A stretch of DNA of 64,000 nt from an uncultured Flavobacteriales bacterium (GCA_905478765.1 CAJQJY010000006.1:1-64000), one strand, 5' to 3'; shown: positions 43,742-54,294, counted from the first letter of the stretch. Made by a program: numbers and translations. The notes: generated from the sequence alone by a model not told the origin.

Positions 43742-45241
43742 CTACATTAATTCCTCATCAATAGCTAAGTTCTGTAAAAATAAAATTGAATTTTCTATAT
43801 CTTTATGCAGCAATCTATCTTCAGCTAAAAAAGGAACTTCAGCTCTATAAGCATCTAAAATACCTTCTATAAACTTAGATGATTTAGCATTACGAAACGT
43901 AATACCTTGAGTGGCATTTAACAGCTCAATAGCCAATATTCTTTCCGTATTTTCTATAACCCTGAATAATTTAGTAGCAGCATTTGCACCCATACTTACA
44001 TGATCTTCTTGTCCGTTTGATGAAACTATAGAATCAATTGAAGCAGGTGTACACAATTGCTTATTTTGACTTGCAATACTTGCCGCTGTATATTGTGGTA
44101 TCATCATTCCAGAATTAAGTCCAGGATCTGCCACTAAAAATACTGGCAATCCTCTCAACCCCGAAATTAACTGATAAGTTCTTCTTTCCGAAATAGAACC
44201 TAATTCTGACATGCCAATTGCTAAATAATCCATTGCCATTGCCAGAGGCTGTCCATGAAAATTACCTCCTGATATTACTTTATCCTCATTAATAAATACA
44301 GTTGGATTATCAGTAACTGAATTAATCTCAGTTGTAAAAACATCCTTTACATGAGAGATTACTCCTTTACTAGCACCATGAACTTGTGGCATACACCTGA
44401 AAGAATAAGGATCTTGAACATGCTCCTTCTCCCCTTCTTGAATTTCACTTCCAGCTAAGAAAGCACGGATGTTTTCAGCTGTTTTTAATTGTCCTTTATG
44501 AGGACGCACCAAATGAATTAACTCATCAAAACATTCATTTCTTGCGTCAAATGCTTCTAGGGAAATCGCACCAATCATATCTGCCATATATGATAATTTC
44601 TGAGATTTTAGCAAACTCCACACACCATAAGCACCCATAAATTGTGTTCCATTAAGCAGGGCTAATCCTTCTTTAGATTGCAAAGTAATTACTCCCCAAT
44701 CATTCTCTTTCATGATAGATTTTGATTCTACTTCCTTACCTTTTACTACAACTTTCCCTTCTCCTAATAGCGGTAAAGCAAGATGAGCTAAAGGCGCTAA
44801 ATCACCACTAGCTCCTAAACTACCTTGCTGAAACACAACAGGAAGAATATTTTTATTAAACATTTCAATTAAGCGTAAAACTGTTTTTAATTGCACTCCT
44901 GAATGTCCGTAGGATAAAGATTGTACTTTTAGCAACAACATAATTTTAACTACATCAACAGGCACTTTATCACCAGTCCCACAAGAATGAGATAGGAGTA
45001 AGTTTTTTTGCAACTTTCCTAAGTATTCATTGGAAATTTTATGATTACAAAGTGAACCAAAACCTGTATTTATGCCATAAATTGGTGCATCAGATTGTTC
45101 CATTTTCTTATCTAAATAATCACGGCAATCTTGTATCTTTTTTTTTGCTTTTTCGCCTAAAGTCAGTTGTCTTTCTTCATCAATAATTTCAGCAATAACT
45201 GAAATACTTAACATTTGTTCTCCTAATTTATAAATACTCAT
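43742..45241 (-). CDS. hutH: Aromatic amino acid (histidine) ammonia-lyase
   Basis: 499 residues, about the usual length. The MIO prosthetic group forms from Ala-Ser-Gly in GSLGASGDLAPLAHL (about 142-144). The active-site tyrosine loop is YGINTGFG, and RCMPQVHGA and QEDHVSMGANAATK follow. It removes ammonia from histidine, giving urocanate. No other hut gene is nearby, so a related aromatic substrate is possible. It starts directly after the hisS stop (TAAATG). Confidence 0.88.
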   Translation of the reverse strand: MSIYKLGEQMLSISVIAEIIDEERQLTLGEKAKKKIQDCRDYLDKKMEQSDAPIYGINTGFGSLCNHKISNEYLGKLQKNLLLSHSCGTGDKVPVDVVKIMLLLKVQSLSYGHSGVQLKTVLRLIEMFNKNILPVVFQQGSLGASGDLAPLAHLALPLLGEGKVVVKGKEVESKSIMKENDWGVITLQSKEGLALLNGTQFMGAYGVWSLLKSQKLSYMADMIGAISLEAFDARNECFDELIHLVRPHKGQLKTAENIRAFLAGSEIQEGEKEHVQDPYSFRCMPQVHGASKGVISHVKDVFTTEINSVTDNPTVFINEDKVISGGNFHGQPLAMAMDYLAIGMSELGSISERRTYQLISGLRGLPVFLVADPGLNSGMMIPQYTAASIASQNKQLCTPASIDSIVSSNGQEDHVSMGANAATKLFRVIENTERILAIELLNATQGITFRNAKSSKFIEGILDAYRAEVPFLAEDRLLHKDIENSILFLQNLAIDEELM

Positions 45242-46591
45242 TTATGATAATTCTTTTATTAAATCAGTAACATTCATATTGCTCTGCTCGCCACTATCCA
45301 TATTTTTAACTGACAATATTGCAGATTCCATTTCGTCCTTACCAACCATGATAACAAACTGAACACCTTTGTTATTGGCATAGGTCATTTGCTTTTTCAT
45401 TTTTGTTTTGCTAGGAAAAAGTTCTGCACTTATGCCTGCAGCACGCAATTGCTTTAACAATGGTAAACAAAAAGCTGCCTCCTGCTCACCAAAATTAGCA
45501 AACATCACTTTCGTACACACATCAATATTATCGGGAAACAAACCAAGCTCTTTCATTACAATATATATTCTATCAATTCCAAAAGAAATACCAACTCCTG
45601 AAACATCTTTAAGTCCAAAAATTGAAGTCAAATCATCATATCTTCCACCACCACCAATTGAGCCAATAGCAACATCATTTGCTTTTACTTCAAGTATACA
45701 ACCTGTGTAGTAATTCAGTCCTCTAGCTAAGGTAACATCAAAAATCAAATTAGCGGATTGTAAACCTATTTTTTTTACATTATTCATTACAAATTGTAAT
45801 TCTTCTAAACCCTTCCCACCTATTAATGATTTTTCTAAAAGGGATGATAAATCACCAACATTTTTCGTATTCAGAAAAGCATCTAAAATAGAAAAGGCAT
45901 CTTTTTTCACACCTTTACTTTCCATTTCCTCTTTTACCTTTGCGAGCCCAATTTTGTCTAACTTATCCAAAGCAATCACTACTTCATCAAAAAAATCTGT
46001 TGCTCCCATAAGCTCCACCATTGCAGATAGAATATTACGGTTATTTATGCAGATATCTACATTAGGAATTTGTAATTTTGTAAATACATCATCATAAAGT
46101 TGCACTAATTCAACTTCACAGAGCAATGAATCAGTACCAATCACATCAGCATCACATTGGTAAAATTCACGATACCTTCCTTTTTGAGGCCTATCGGCAC
46201 GCCAGACATTTTGCATTTGATAACGCTTAAAAGGGAAGATAATATCATTTCTATTCTGCGATACAAAACGAGCAAAAGGAACGGTTAAATCATAACGCAA
46301 TGCCTTTTCAACTATCTGTTTTGTTAATGATTTTGAATCTGTATTCTCATCAAATTGTGCTTTTGATAAATAATCTCCTGAGTTCAATACTTTGAAAATC
46401 AATCGATCACCTTCATCACCATACTTACCTGTTAAGGTTTGGATATTTTCCATTGTAGGCGTTTCAATCGGTGCATAGCCATAGCACTCAAAAGTTTTTT
46501 TAATAGTTTCAAAAATGAAATTTCTTCTGAACATCACTTCAGATCCGAAATCACGCATTCCTTTAGGTAGTGTTGGTTTTGTATTGCTCAT
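45242..46591 (-). CDS. hisS: Histidyl-tRNA synthetase
   Basis: 449 residues from the ATG at 46591 (MSNTKPTLPKGMRDFG); the open frame extends 14 codons upstream without homology. Class II motifs: PKGMRDF, FKRYQMQNVWRADRPQKGRYREFYQCDAD (motif 2, here in part), LARGLNYYTG and GGGRYDDL, GVGISFGIDR (motif 3). The C-terminal anticodon-binding domain begins near 345. It charges tRNA-His. It lies immediately upstream of the histidine ammonia-lyase gene. Confidence 0.96.
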   Translation of the reverse strand: MSNTKPTLPKGMRDFGSEVMFRRNFIFETIKKTFECYGYAPIETPTMENIQTLTGKYGDEGDRLIFKVLNSGDYLSKAQFDENTDSKSLTKQIVEKALRYDLTVPFARFVSQNRNDIIFPFKRYQMQNVWRADRPQKGRYREFYQCDADVIGTDSLLCEVELVQLYDDVFTKLQIPNVDICINNRNILSAMVELMGATDFFDEVVIALDKLDKIGLAKVKEEMESKGVKKDAFSILDAFLNTKNVGDLSSLLEKSLIGGKGLEELQFVMNNVKKIGLQSANLIFDVTLARGLNYYTGCILEVKANDVAIGSIGGGGRYDDLTSIFGLKDVSGVGISFGIDRIYIVMKELGLFPDNIDVCTKVMFANFGEQEAAFCLPLLKQLRAAGISAELFPSKTKMKKQMTYANNKGVQFVIMVGKDEMESAILSVKNMDSGEQSNMNVTDLIKELS

Positions 46592-46676
46592 AATTGTTTG
46601 CAAATATCGTAAAATATTATAGATTAATTTCATTAGTTTTGAAGCTAAAATTAAGAAATACTAAACACAAACTATT

Positions 46677-47159
46677 ATGAAATATTTAATTCCAATTTTA
46701 ATTCTAATAATTTTTTCATCTTGTACTTTGAAAAAGCATGAAAATGCTAACATTGTGATTCAAGATCCTGTAGAAATTATGGCCATTAAAAAAGTACTAG
46801 AAACACAACAGGAATGTTGGAACAATGGTGATATTAATGGATTTATGGAAGGGTATTGGAATTCTGAAGAATTAATATTTACATCACTAAATTATAAGCC
46901 AGCGTTTGGATGGAAAAATACTATAGATCGATATAAAAGCAGTTATCCAACTAAAGAAAGTATGGGTGAACTTAAATTTGAATTTTTAGATTTGAAACTA
47001 ATTTCAAAAAATACAGCAAGTTTGAAAGGAAAATGGGAATTGATAAGAGAAAAGGACAACCCTATGGGACTGTTTTGGCTAGACATAAATAAAATTGAAA
47101 AAAAATGGTTAATTACAAAAGATTCTACAATATCATTTGAGATAAATAGACCATCATAA
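46677..47159 (+). CDS. SnoaL/DUF4440-like lipoprotein
   Basis: 160 residues. A lipoprotein signal ends FSSCTLKK (Cys about 16). Residues 35-150 have the NTF2-like pattern of DUF4440: IKKVLETQQECWNNGDINGF, GYWNSEELIFTS and GLFWLDINKIEKKW. A binding pocket is expected but no activity can be named. It stops 3 bases before the prenyltransferase start, so the two share a transcript. Confidence 0.8.
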   Translation: MKYLIPILILIIFSSCTLKKHENANIVIQDPVEIMAIKKVLETQQECWNNGDINGFMEGYWNSEELIFTSLNYKPAFGWKNTIDRYKSSYPTKESMGELKFEFLDLKLISKNTASLKGKWELIREKDNPMGLFWLDINKIEKKWLITKDSTISFEINRPS

Positions 47160-47162
47160 CTT

Positions 47163-48011
47163 ATGAATAAATACCTTTCCTTAATAAAATTTAGCCATAC
47201 CATATTTGCAATGCCATTTGCTTTGATTGGTTTTTTCTTGGCAACAAAAAATTACGATTTTGAGTGGGTTACACTTGCTTATGTTGTGCTTTGCATGGTT
47301 TTTGCACGCTCGGCAGCCATGGCTTTTAACCGTTATATTGATAGACATGTTGACACGGCTAACCCGAGAACTGCTAAGCTTAGAGAAATACCAAACGGAA
47401 GTATAAAAGCAAACTCAGCTTTACTATTTGTTATCATTAACTCTTTATTATTTATAGTAACTACATATTTAATAAATCCACTTTGCTTAGCGCTTTCTCC
47501 AATTGCTTTATTCGTAGTTTTAGGATATAGTTACACCAAACGATTTACTGCATTTTGCCATTTGATATTGGGCTTAGGTTTGGCACTTGCACCCATTGGC
47601 GCTTACTTGGCTGTTAGTGGTGAGTTTAATATCATCCCATTATTCTTTTCAGCAGCCGTACTTTTTTGGGTAAGTGGTTTCGATATTATTTACTCTTTAC
47701 AAGATGAGGATTTTGATAAAACCCATGAACTCCATTCTATACCTGTATTACTAGGTAAAAATAATGCGTTAATACTATCAAATATTTTACATCTACTCTC
47801 TTTTTTCGCACTAAGTATTGCAGGGTCATTAGGTGGATTCAGCTTATACTATTGGATAGGTTTTTGGATTTTTTCCGCCCTACTAGTTTACCAACACACT
47901 TTGGTAAAGCATAATGATTTAAGTAATGTAAATCTTGCTTTTTTCACCACAAACGGCATAGCATCCCTCATTTTTGGTGCATTTGTAATTGCTGATTTAT
48001 TGCTTAAATAG
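47163..48011 (+). CDS. UbiA-family prenyltransferase, MqnP-like
   Basis: 282 residues, about eight membrane helices. The first prenyl-diphosphate motif is AFNRYIDRHVD (NxxxDxxxD) and the second SLQDEDFDKTHELHSIP (DxxxD). It is closest in pattern to the UbiA/MqnP type used in Bacteroidota, which prenylates 1,4-dihydroxy-6-naphthoate in the futalosine menaquinone route. Other mqn genes are not in the window, so this assignment is inferred. ATG start. Confidence 0.85.
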   Translation: MNKYLSLIKFSHTIFAMPFALIGFFLATKNYDFEWVTLAYVVLCMVFARSAAMAFNRYIDRHVDTANPRTAKLREIPNGSIKANSALLFVIINSLLFIVTTYLINPLCLALSPIALFVVLGYSYTKRFTAFCHLILGLGLALAPIGAYLAVSGEFNIIPLFFSAAVLFWVSGFDIIYSLQDEDFDKTHELHSIPVLLGKNNALILSNILHLLSFFALSIAGSLGGFSLYYWIGFWIFSALLVYQHTLVKHNDLSNVNLAFFTTNGIASLIFGAFVIADLLLK

Positions 48012-48066
48012 TCCTTTTTTATTTATTGATTTATTTTAATCTAGGGGATTAAAATTTGACTAATAA

Positions 48067-49464
48067 TTAAAATATTTTTCCAGGATTTAAAATCTGATTC
48101 GGATCAAAAATTTTTTTTATTCCTTTTTGTAATTCTATGTTTTTATCGGATAAAACAATACCTAAATATTCCTTCTGAACTAAACCTATTCCATGTTCAC
48201 CACTAATTGTACCCCCTAAATTTTTGGTAAGTTCAAAAATTTCACGAATTCCAAAAGTGAGTTTATTATTCCAGTCAGTGTCAGACATCTCTCCTTTTAT
48301 TATATTTACATGTAAATTTCCATCTCCTGCATGTCCATAGCAAACTGATTTGAACCCATATTTTGCACCAATTTCTTTTACTCCTATTAATAGCTTTGCT
48401 AATTCAGCTCTTGGGACTACAGTATCTTCTTCTTTGTATACCGAATTTGCTTGTACAGCCTCTCCTACCGATCTTCTTAATTTCCATAATTGTTCTTTTT
48501 GACCTCCACTATCAGCAAGTAGTATCTCTCCACAATCAAATTGCTCCATAACTTCAGCAATTTTTTCACAATCCTTATAAAGTAAATCAATATCATTACC
48601 ATCAACTTCAATTAAAAGATGAGCTTGTACATTGTCTAATATCTGAATTTCTATATCTGTGTATTTTATTGTCCAATCTATCGCATCTCTTTCAATAAAC
48701 TCTAAAGCTGATGGAGTAATTCCAGCTCTAAAAACTGCTGATACTGCTTCACAAGCTTGTTCAGCTGAAGAAAATGGTGCAAGCATGGTAATATCTTTGG
48801 TTGGCAAAGGGATAAGTTTAAAAACAATTTTAGTAATAATCCCTAGAGTACCTTCACTTCCAATCAACAATTGTGTTAAGTTGTATCCAGTTGAGTTTTT
48901 AAGCACATTTGCTCCTGTCCAAATAATTTCTCCAGTAGGTAAAACAACTTCCAAGTTTAAAACATAATCTTTAGTAACACCATATTTCAGAGCTTTCGGA
49001 CCACCAGAATTCTCTGCCAAATTTCCACCTAAAAAACAACTTCCTTTACTTGCAGGATCTGGTGGATAAAAAAGTCCCTTCTCCTCGACTGCATCTCTAA
49101 AAACTTGATTGATAACACCCGGCTCAACTTTTGCTTGTAAATTTCTTTCATCAATTTCAATAATAGAATTTAACCGTTCTGTACTTAATGCAATTCCTCC
49201 TTTTATAGGCAAACTTCCTCCACTTAAACCAGTTCTTGCTCCACAAGGTGTAATAGAAATTAATTTATCATTGCAATAGGTTACAATTTTTGAGATTTCT
49301 TCAGTATTTTTAGGTTTTAAAACTACTTCTGGAGGATAAGATAAATCCTCAGTTTCGTCACTACTATATTCTAGTAATTTACCTTCATCTGAAAAAATAA
49401 AATCAGCACCAACAATATCTTTTAAAACTGCTAGATTATCAATATTTATCTTCTTGTATTCCAC
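48067..49464 (-). CDS. FAD-linked oxidase, glycolate oxidase GlcD-like
   Basis: 465 residues. VAO-type FAD-binding domain: GARTGLSGGSLPIKGGIALS, VEPGVINQ, GGNLAENSGGPKALKYGVTK and GSEGTLGIIT. The C-terminal cap carries GHAGDGNLHVNII and ISGEHGIG. It oxidises a 2-hydroxyacid such as glycolate or D-lactate. GlcE and GlcF partners are absent here. It is convergent with the prenyltransferase gene. Confidence 0.9.
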   Translation of the reverse strand: MEYKKINIDNLAVLKDIVGADFIFSDEGKLLEYSSDETEDLSYPPEVVLKPKNTEEISKIVTYCNDKLISITPCGARTGLSGGSLPIKGGIALSTERLNSIIEIDERNLQAKVEPGVINQVFRDAVEEKGLFYPPDPASKGSCFLGGNLAENSGGPKALKYGVTKDYVLNLEVVLPTGEIIWTGANVLKNSTGYNLTQLLIGSEGTLGIITKIVFKLIPLPTKDITMLAPFSSAEQACEAVSAVFRAGITPSALEFIERDAIDWTIKYTDIEIQILDNVQAHLLIEVDGNDIDLLYKDCEKIAEVMEQFDCGEILLADSGGQKEQLWKLRRSVGEAVQANSVYKEEDTVVPRAELAKLLIGVKEIGAKYGFKSVCYGHAGDGNLHVNIIKGEMSDTDWNNKLTFGIREIFELTKNLGGTISGEHGIGLVQKEYLGIVLSDKNIELQKGIKKIFDPNQILNPGKIF

Positions 49465-49516
49465 ATCACAAATTTAATTAAATTCGCCACACCAAATATA
49501 AACTTACAATTCAAAA

Positions 49517-51670
49517 ATGAAAAAAATACTAACACTTTTCTTAGCAATATTAATTATAACTCCAACTTTTGCTCAAAAAAGAGATATCACTCTTGATGAT
49601 TTATGGCAGAATTATACTTTTAACCCATCAAATATTAGGGGATTCAATTCTATGAATGATGGAGAGCATTATTCTACTATGGAAAAAACTGAAAATGGGC
49701 AGGAAATTATAAAGTATCAATTTAAAGATGGTAAAAAAGTTCGTACACTTTTTTCAAGTGCTGATTTCAATATTCAAAGAATTAACAATTATACTTTTTC
49801 TGATGATGAAAAGCTATTATTATTAAGCACAGAAACAGAGAAAATTTATCGCTATTCCTCAAAGTCAGCTTATTATATATATAATATTTTTACTGACAAA
49901 TTAAAGAAACTAACGGATGACAAAGTAATGTATGCAACATTTTCACCAACTGGAGAGAAAGTAGCTTATGTTTTTGATAATAATCTTTATATCAAAAATC
50001 TCAGAAGTGAAAAGATTACTCAAGTTACCACTGATGGAAAAAAGAATCATATTATTAATGGTGCTTCTGATTGGGTTTATGAAGAAGAATTTGCTTTAGT
50101 CCGTTCATTTGAATGGTCAAAAAATGGAGATTATTTAGCTTATTATAAGTTTGACGAAAGTAATGTAAAAGAATTTTCAATGGACTTATTTAAAGGTGGC
50201 TTATACCCTATCCAGGAAGTTTTTAAATATCCTAAAGCTGGAGAAGATAATTCAGTTGTAAAAATCTACACTTACAATGTAAAAGAAGCTCAAAGCACTT
50301 TCATTTACACTGAAAAAGATTATGAATATTTCCCAAGAATCAAATGGACTAACAATGCTAGAAAATTAGTAATACTAGCAATGAATCGCCATCAAAATGA
50401 ACTAGACTTTATAGTTGCTAATGCAAATGATGGGAGTAATAAAATACTCTTTACTGAAAAAGACAAATACTATATTGATGTAAATGACAACTTAACATTT
50501 CTTCCTGAAGATAATTTTATTTGGACATCAGAAAAAGATGGTTTCAATCATGTGTATTTAAAAGATTTTGAGGGAGGTGAAATTCAAATTACAAAAGGAG
50601 ATTGGGAAGTAACATCCTTTCATGGAGTAGATTCTGACAAGATGGAAATATACTATACATCTACTGAAGATGGCTCAACAAATCGTTCTCTTTTTGTTCA
50701 AAATTTAGATACTGATGAAAAAAGAAAACTTTCTACTAATATAGGTACAAATTCTGCATCATTTAGTAATGGACTAAAATATTATATGAATTCTATTTCT
50801 ACTGCAAATTCTGCTCCAAAATTCACTCTACATAAAGCTGATGGGACTCAACTTAAAGTTTTGGAAGACAATGCTGAATTTGAAACTAAAATGGAAGAGT
50901 TTAATCTTTCAGAAAAAGAATTTTTCACTATCAAAACAGAAGATGCAGAATTAAATGCTTGGATGATTAAACCACCTGATTTTGATAAAAACAAAGAATA
51001 TCCTCTTTATATGTTTTTATATGGAGGTCCAGGTTCGCAACAAGTAACCAACTCTTTCGGCTGGATAAACTATTACTGGTACCAAATGCTTGCTCAAAAA
51101 GGATATATTGTTGCTTGTGTGGATAATAGAGGAACAGGGGGGAAAGGATCAGAATTCAAAAAAATGACTTACAAAGAACTAGGAAAATATGAGACTATTG
51201 ATCAGATAAATGCAGCAAAATATCTTGGATCACTTCAATATATTGATGCTAATAGAATTGGTATTCAAGGTTGGAGTTATGGAGGTTATATGTCCTCATT
51301 AGCAATTACAAAAGGTGCAGATGTTTTCTCATTAGCAATAGCAGTTGCTCCAGTAACCAATTGGCGTTATTACGATAATATATATACAGAACGCTATATG
51401 CAAACCCCACATGAGAACGCAAGTGGATATGATGAGAACTCTCCAATTAATCATGTAGATAAACTAAAAGGCAGTTATTTATTAGTACATGGAAGTGCGG
51501 ATGACAATGTACATGTACAAAATACTATGGAAATGATTTCTGCTCTTGTAAAAGCAAATAAACAATTTGATTTATTCATTTATACCGATAAAAACCACGG
51601 AATATATGGAGGTAATACACGTCACCATTTATACAAAAAAATGACTGATTTCATTTTAGATAATCTATAA
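49517..51670 (+). CDS. S9 prolyl peptidase, dipeptidyl peptidase IV-like
   Basis: 717 residues. Signal peptide about 1-19 (TPTFAQ). Beta-propeller (about 40-475) with DPP-IV's paired glutamates in DWVYEEEFALVRSFEW. The C-terminal alpha/beta-hydrolase has Ser in GWSYGGYM (about 587), Asp in GSADDNVH (about 662) and His in DKNHGIYGG (about 694). It cleaves Xaa-Pro dipeptides in the periplasm. It is followed 47 bases later by a POT peptide transporter, which fits a peptide-scavenging unit. Confidence 0.93.
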   Translation: MKKILTLFLAILIITPTFAQKRDITLDDLWQNYTFNPSNIRGFNSMNDGEHYSTMEKTENGQEIIKYQFKDGKKVRTLFSSADFNIQRINNYTFSDDEKLLLLSTETEKIYRYSSKSAYYIYNIFTDKLKKLTDDKVMYATFSPTGEKVAYVFDNNLYIKNLRSEKITQVTTDGKKNHIINGASDWVYEEEFALVRSFEWSKNGDYLAYYKFDESNVKEFSMDLFKGGLYPIQEVFKYPKAGEDNSVVKIYTYNVKEAQSTFIYTEKDYEYFPRIKWTNNARKLVILAMNRHQNELDFIVANANDGSNKILFTEKDKYYIDVNDNLTFLPEDNFIWTSEKDGFNHVYLKDFEGGEIQITKGDWEVTSFHGVDSDKMEIYYTSTEDGSTNRSLFVQNLDTDEKRKLSTNIGTNSASFSNGLKYYMNSISTANSAPKFTLHKADGTQLKVLEDNAEFETKMEEFNLSEKEFFTIKTEDAELNAWMIKPPDFDKNKEYPLYMFLYGGPGSQQVTNSFGWINYYWYQMLAQKGYIVACVDNRGTGGKGSEFKKMTYKELGKYETIDQINAAKYLGSLQYIDANRIGIQGWSYGGYMSSLAITKGADVFSLAIAVAPVTNWRYYDNIYTERYMQTPHENASGYDENSPINHVDKLKGSYLLVHGSADDNVHVQNTMEMISALVKANKQFDLFIYTDKNHGIYGGNTRHHLYKKMTDFILDNL

Positions 51671-51717
51671 CAGAAAAATTTACTATTTTCGGCAACTATT
51701 AAAAACAAAAAAACACT

Positions 51718-53316
51718 ATGATACAAATTATTGGCTACATCCTTTTTACAATATTAATATTATATATCGCAAAAAGCTATCTAGATAAGAAAGGGCATCC
51801 TAAAGCATTATTCTATTTGTTTTTTGCTGAAATGTGGGAAAGATTCTCATTCTATGGAATGCGCGCTTTACTTACCTTGTACTTAATAAAAGATTACTAT
51901 GCACATCTCGAAAATAATGAAGAAGTAGCGTATGGGATTTATGCTGCTTATGGTGCTCTCGTGTATTTAACCCCACTCATTGGCGGTTATTTAGCAGATA
52001 AGTTTATCGGCTACAGAAAATCGATAATTTATGGTGGAGTACTTATGGCACTAGGACACTTTTTTATGGCTTTCCCAACAGATTTCTTCTTTTATGGAGC
52101 ACTTGGATTATTAATTATTGGTAATGGATTCTTTAAGCCTAATATCTCAACATTAGTTGGTTCTCTTTATGAAGAAGGGGATGTAAAAAGAGATGGAGGG
52201 TTTACTATATTCTATATGGGTATTAACTTAGGAGCTATGATTGCTCCTCTTTTTTGTGGTTATTTAGGTGAAGTATATGGGTGGCACTGGGGTTTTGGAG
52301 CGGCAGGAATTGGAATGCTAGCAGGTTTAGTGGTATTCTGGAAAGGAATTAATGCAAATGTATTGGGAGATAAAGGATTGCAACCAGCCGAGTATATTGG
52401 AAAGAAAATAGCAGGATTATCTATTACTAACTTTATTTATGCATTAGGATTTTTAGCTGTACCTGTCTTTGCATACCTTATTATTCTTGACACACAATCA
52501 GAAGTATTAGGTAATGTACTAACTATTGTTGGTGGTGCCGTTCTACTTTATGTTGGATATATTATTTACGATTTTAAAGTTGTACAGAAAGATCATCAAA
52601 GTGGAGATAGGCTAATTGCAATTATGATACTTGCTGTATTTTGTACAATCTTTTGGGCATGTTTTGAGCAGGCAGGAAGTTCAATTACTGTTTGGGTTGA
52701 CAAATGTGTAAATCTAGTTGGGATGACCGCATCTCAAACAAATGCAATTAATCCTTTTTATATAGTACTTTTAGCTATTCCATTCTCTTGGTTGTGGACG
52801 AAGTTAGGTGGGTTAAATAAGAATCCAAATACTCCAATGAAATTTGCACTTGGTATTTTCCAATTAGGATTAGGCTTTTTGATATTTGCATCTACTGCTC
52901 ACTTCATGGGTGAAGATGGAAAAATCCCTTTCTTATTTGTATTCTTAGGATATTTCTTAATTACTACAGGTGAGTTATTTTTATCTCCAATAGGTTTGTC
53001 AAAAGTAACAGAGCTAGCACCAAAGAAGATTGCAGCATTTATGATGGGGGTATGGTTCTTGTCTTCAACTTTTGCTCATTATATTTCTGGTGTGATTGCA
53101 AAACTTACAACTTCTGGAAATGAGATAGAAAGTAATTGGCTTTCTGATTTAAGCAATTGGTTTATGGGCAACCCAGATACTTCAAATGAAGCAGTAGCAA
53201 TCCTTTTACAATACAATAGTATATATGGACAGATAGGATTTGTTACAATATTTATAGCATTATTCGTTGTTATTATATCACCATTTATTAAAAAACTGAT
53301 GCACGGCATCCACTAA
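51718..53316 (+). CDS. POT-family proton-dependent peptide transporter
   Basis: 532 residues, about 12-14 membrane helices. POT signatures: FFAEMWERFSFYGMRALLTLY (the ExxERFxYY region, first part), IGNGFFKPNISTLVG, and FTIFYMGINLGAMIAPL. It imports di- and tripeptides with protons. Its position after the DPP-IV-like gene links periplasmic dipeptide release to uptake. Ends immediately before a run of A's and the thioredoxin-like gene. Confidence 0.93.
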   Translation: MIQIIGYILFTILILYIAKSYLDKKGHPKALFYLFFAEMWERFSFYGMRALLTLYLIKDYYAHLENNEEVAYGIYAAYGALVYLTPLIGGYLADKFIGYRKSIIYGGVLMALGHFFMAFPTDFFFYGALGLLIIGNGFFKPNISTLVGSLYEEGDVKRDGGFTIFYMGINLGAMIAPLFCGYLGEVYGWHWGFGAAGIGMLAGLVVFWKGINANVLGDKGLQPAEYIGKKIAGLSITNFIYALGFLAVPVFAYLIILDTQSEVLGNVLTIVGGAVLLYVGYIIYDFKVVQKDHQSGDRLIAIMILAVFCTIFWACFEQAGSSITVWVDKCVNLVGMTASQTNAINPFYIVLLAIPFSWLWTKLGGLNKNPNTPMKFALGIFQLGLGFLIFASTAHFMGEDGKIPFLFVFLGYFLITTGELFLSPIGLSKVTELAPKKIAAFMMGVWFLSSTFAHYISGVIAKLTTSGNEIESNWLSDLSNWFMGNPDTSNEAVAILLQYNSIYGQIGFVTIFIALFVVIISPFIKKLMHGIH

Positions 53317-53330
53317 AAAAAAAAAAAAAA

Positions 53331-53792
53331 ATGAAAAATTTATTAGCAGTATTATTAATCGCATTTTCTCTTAACGGATTTGCACAACAAAAAGAATTAA
53401 CTTGGCACACTGATGTTAATAAAGCAGTCAACCTTTCTGTACAAAGCGGAAAACCATTATTCTTCTTTTTCACTGGAAGTGATTGGTGTGGTTGGTGTAT
53501 TAAACTACAAAAAGAAGTATTCTTCTTGCCTGAATTTAAAAAATGGGCAACTAAAAATGTAATTCTAGTTGAGCTTGATTTTCCTAGAAGAACTCCAATT
53601 TCTGATGAATTGAAAAAACAAAACAGAGAACTCGCAAATATGTTTGGTGTAAGAGGCTATCCTAGTGTTTGGCTAGTTACACCTAGTATTACAGAAGGAA
53701 AAGTTAACTTTAATAAACTAGGTTCTCAAGGTTATGTTAGAGGCGGCCCTTCAGCTTGGATTGCTGGTGCTAACAAAATCTTAAATAATTAA
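53331..53792 (+). CDS. Thioredoxin-family periplasmic protein
   Basis: 153 residues. Signal peptide about 1-18 (NGFAQQ). Redox motif CGWC in FTGSDWCGWCIKLQKEVF (about 57-60), with the cis-proline in VRGYPSVWLV. This is the thioredoxin_7/DUF255-like form that repairs or forms disulfides in exported proteins. The ATG lies at the end of a run of 17 A's (53315-53331) following the POT stop. Next gene is 4 bases on and related. Confidence 0.88.
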   Translation: MKNLLAVLLIAFSLNGFAQQKELTWHTDVNKAVNLSVQSGKPLFFFFTGSDWCGWCIKLQKEVFFLPEFKKWATKNVILVELDFPRRTPISDELKKQNRELANMFGVRGYPSVWLVTPSITEGKVNFNKLGSQGYVRGGPSAWIAGANKILNN

Positions 53793-53796
53793 TCAA

Positions 53797-54294
53797 ATGA
53801 AAAGGTTAGTTATACTTTTATTGGCTATTACTCCTTTTACTGCGTTTTCACAAGGAGCTTTAAAAAATAAAATCGATTGGATTCCTTTAGAAAAAGCCAA
53901 AAAATATGCTAAAAAGTATGATAAAAATATTCTTGTTTTTTTCTATAAAAAAAATTGCCAATATTGTGAAGAAATGAAAAGTGAAACTTTATCTGACCAA
54001 ACAGTTATTGATTTTATCAATCATAATTTCTTTCCTGTAAAAATTGATTCAAGAACTAAAGATACAATACTGTACAATAGGATAAAATATTCTAATCAAC
54101 AACCCATATCACATGGATCAACTTTTAGGCATGACTTTTATCACGAAGTTGCAAGATTTAATCGAAATGGAGAAGATTTAACTACAACTCCAACTGTAGT
54201 CCTCTTCAATAGTAAATTTGAAAAAATTAATGTGTTACCAGGAAAACAAGCTAAACCACTTCTTTTAAGAAATATTAAAGCATATATCAAATAA
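53797..54294 (+). CDS. Thioredoxin-family periplasmic protein, second
   Basis: 165 residues. Signal peptide about 1-19 (FTAFSQ). Redox motif CQYC in VFFYKKNCQYCEEMKSETLS, and TTPTVVLFN with the cis-proline. Same family as the preceding gene, 4 bases downstream of it, probably co-transcribed. A strong terminator follows directly. Confidence 0.88.
   Translation: MKRLVILLLAITPFTAFSQGALKNKIDWIPLEKAKKYAKKYDKNILVFFYKKNCQYCEEMKSETLSDQTVIDFINHNFFPVKIDSRTKDTILYNRIKYSNQQPISHGSTFRHDFYHEVARFNRNGEDLTTTPTVVLFNSKFEKINVLPGKQAKPLLLRNIKAYIK

Noticed and set aside
46592-46633. Longer start for hisS
   Set aside because: The extra 14 residues lie before the usual N terminus, and the ATG at 46591 gives the expected length.
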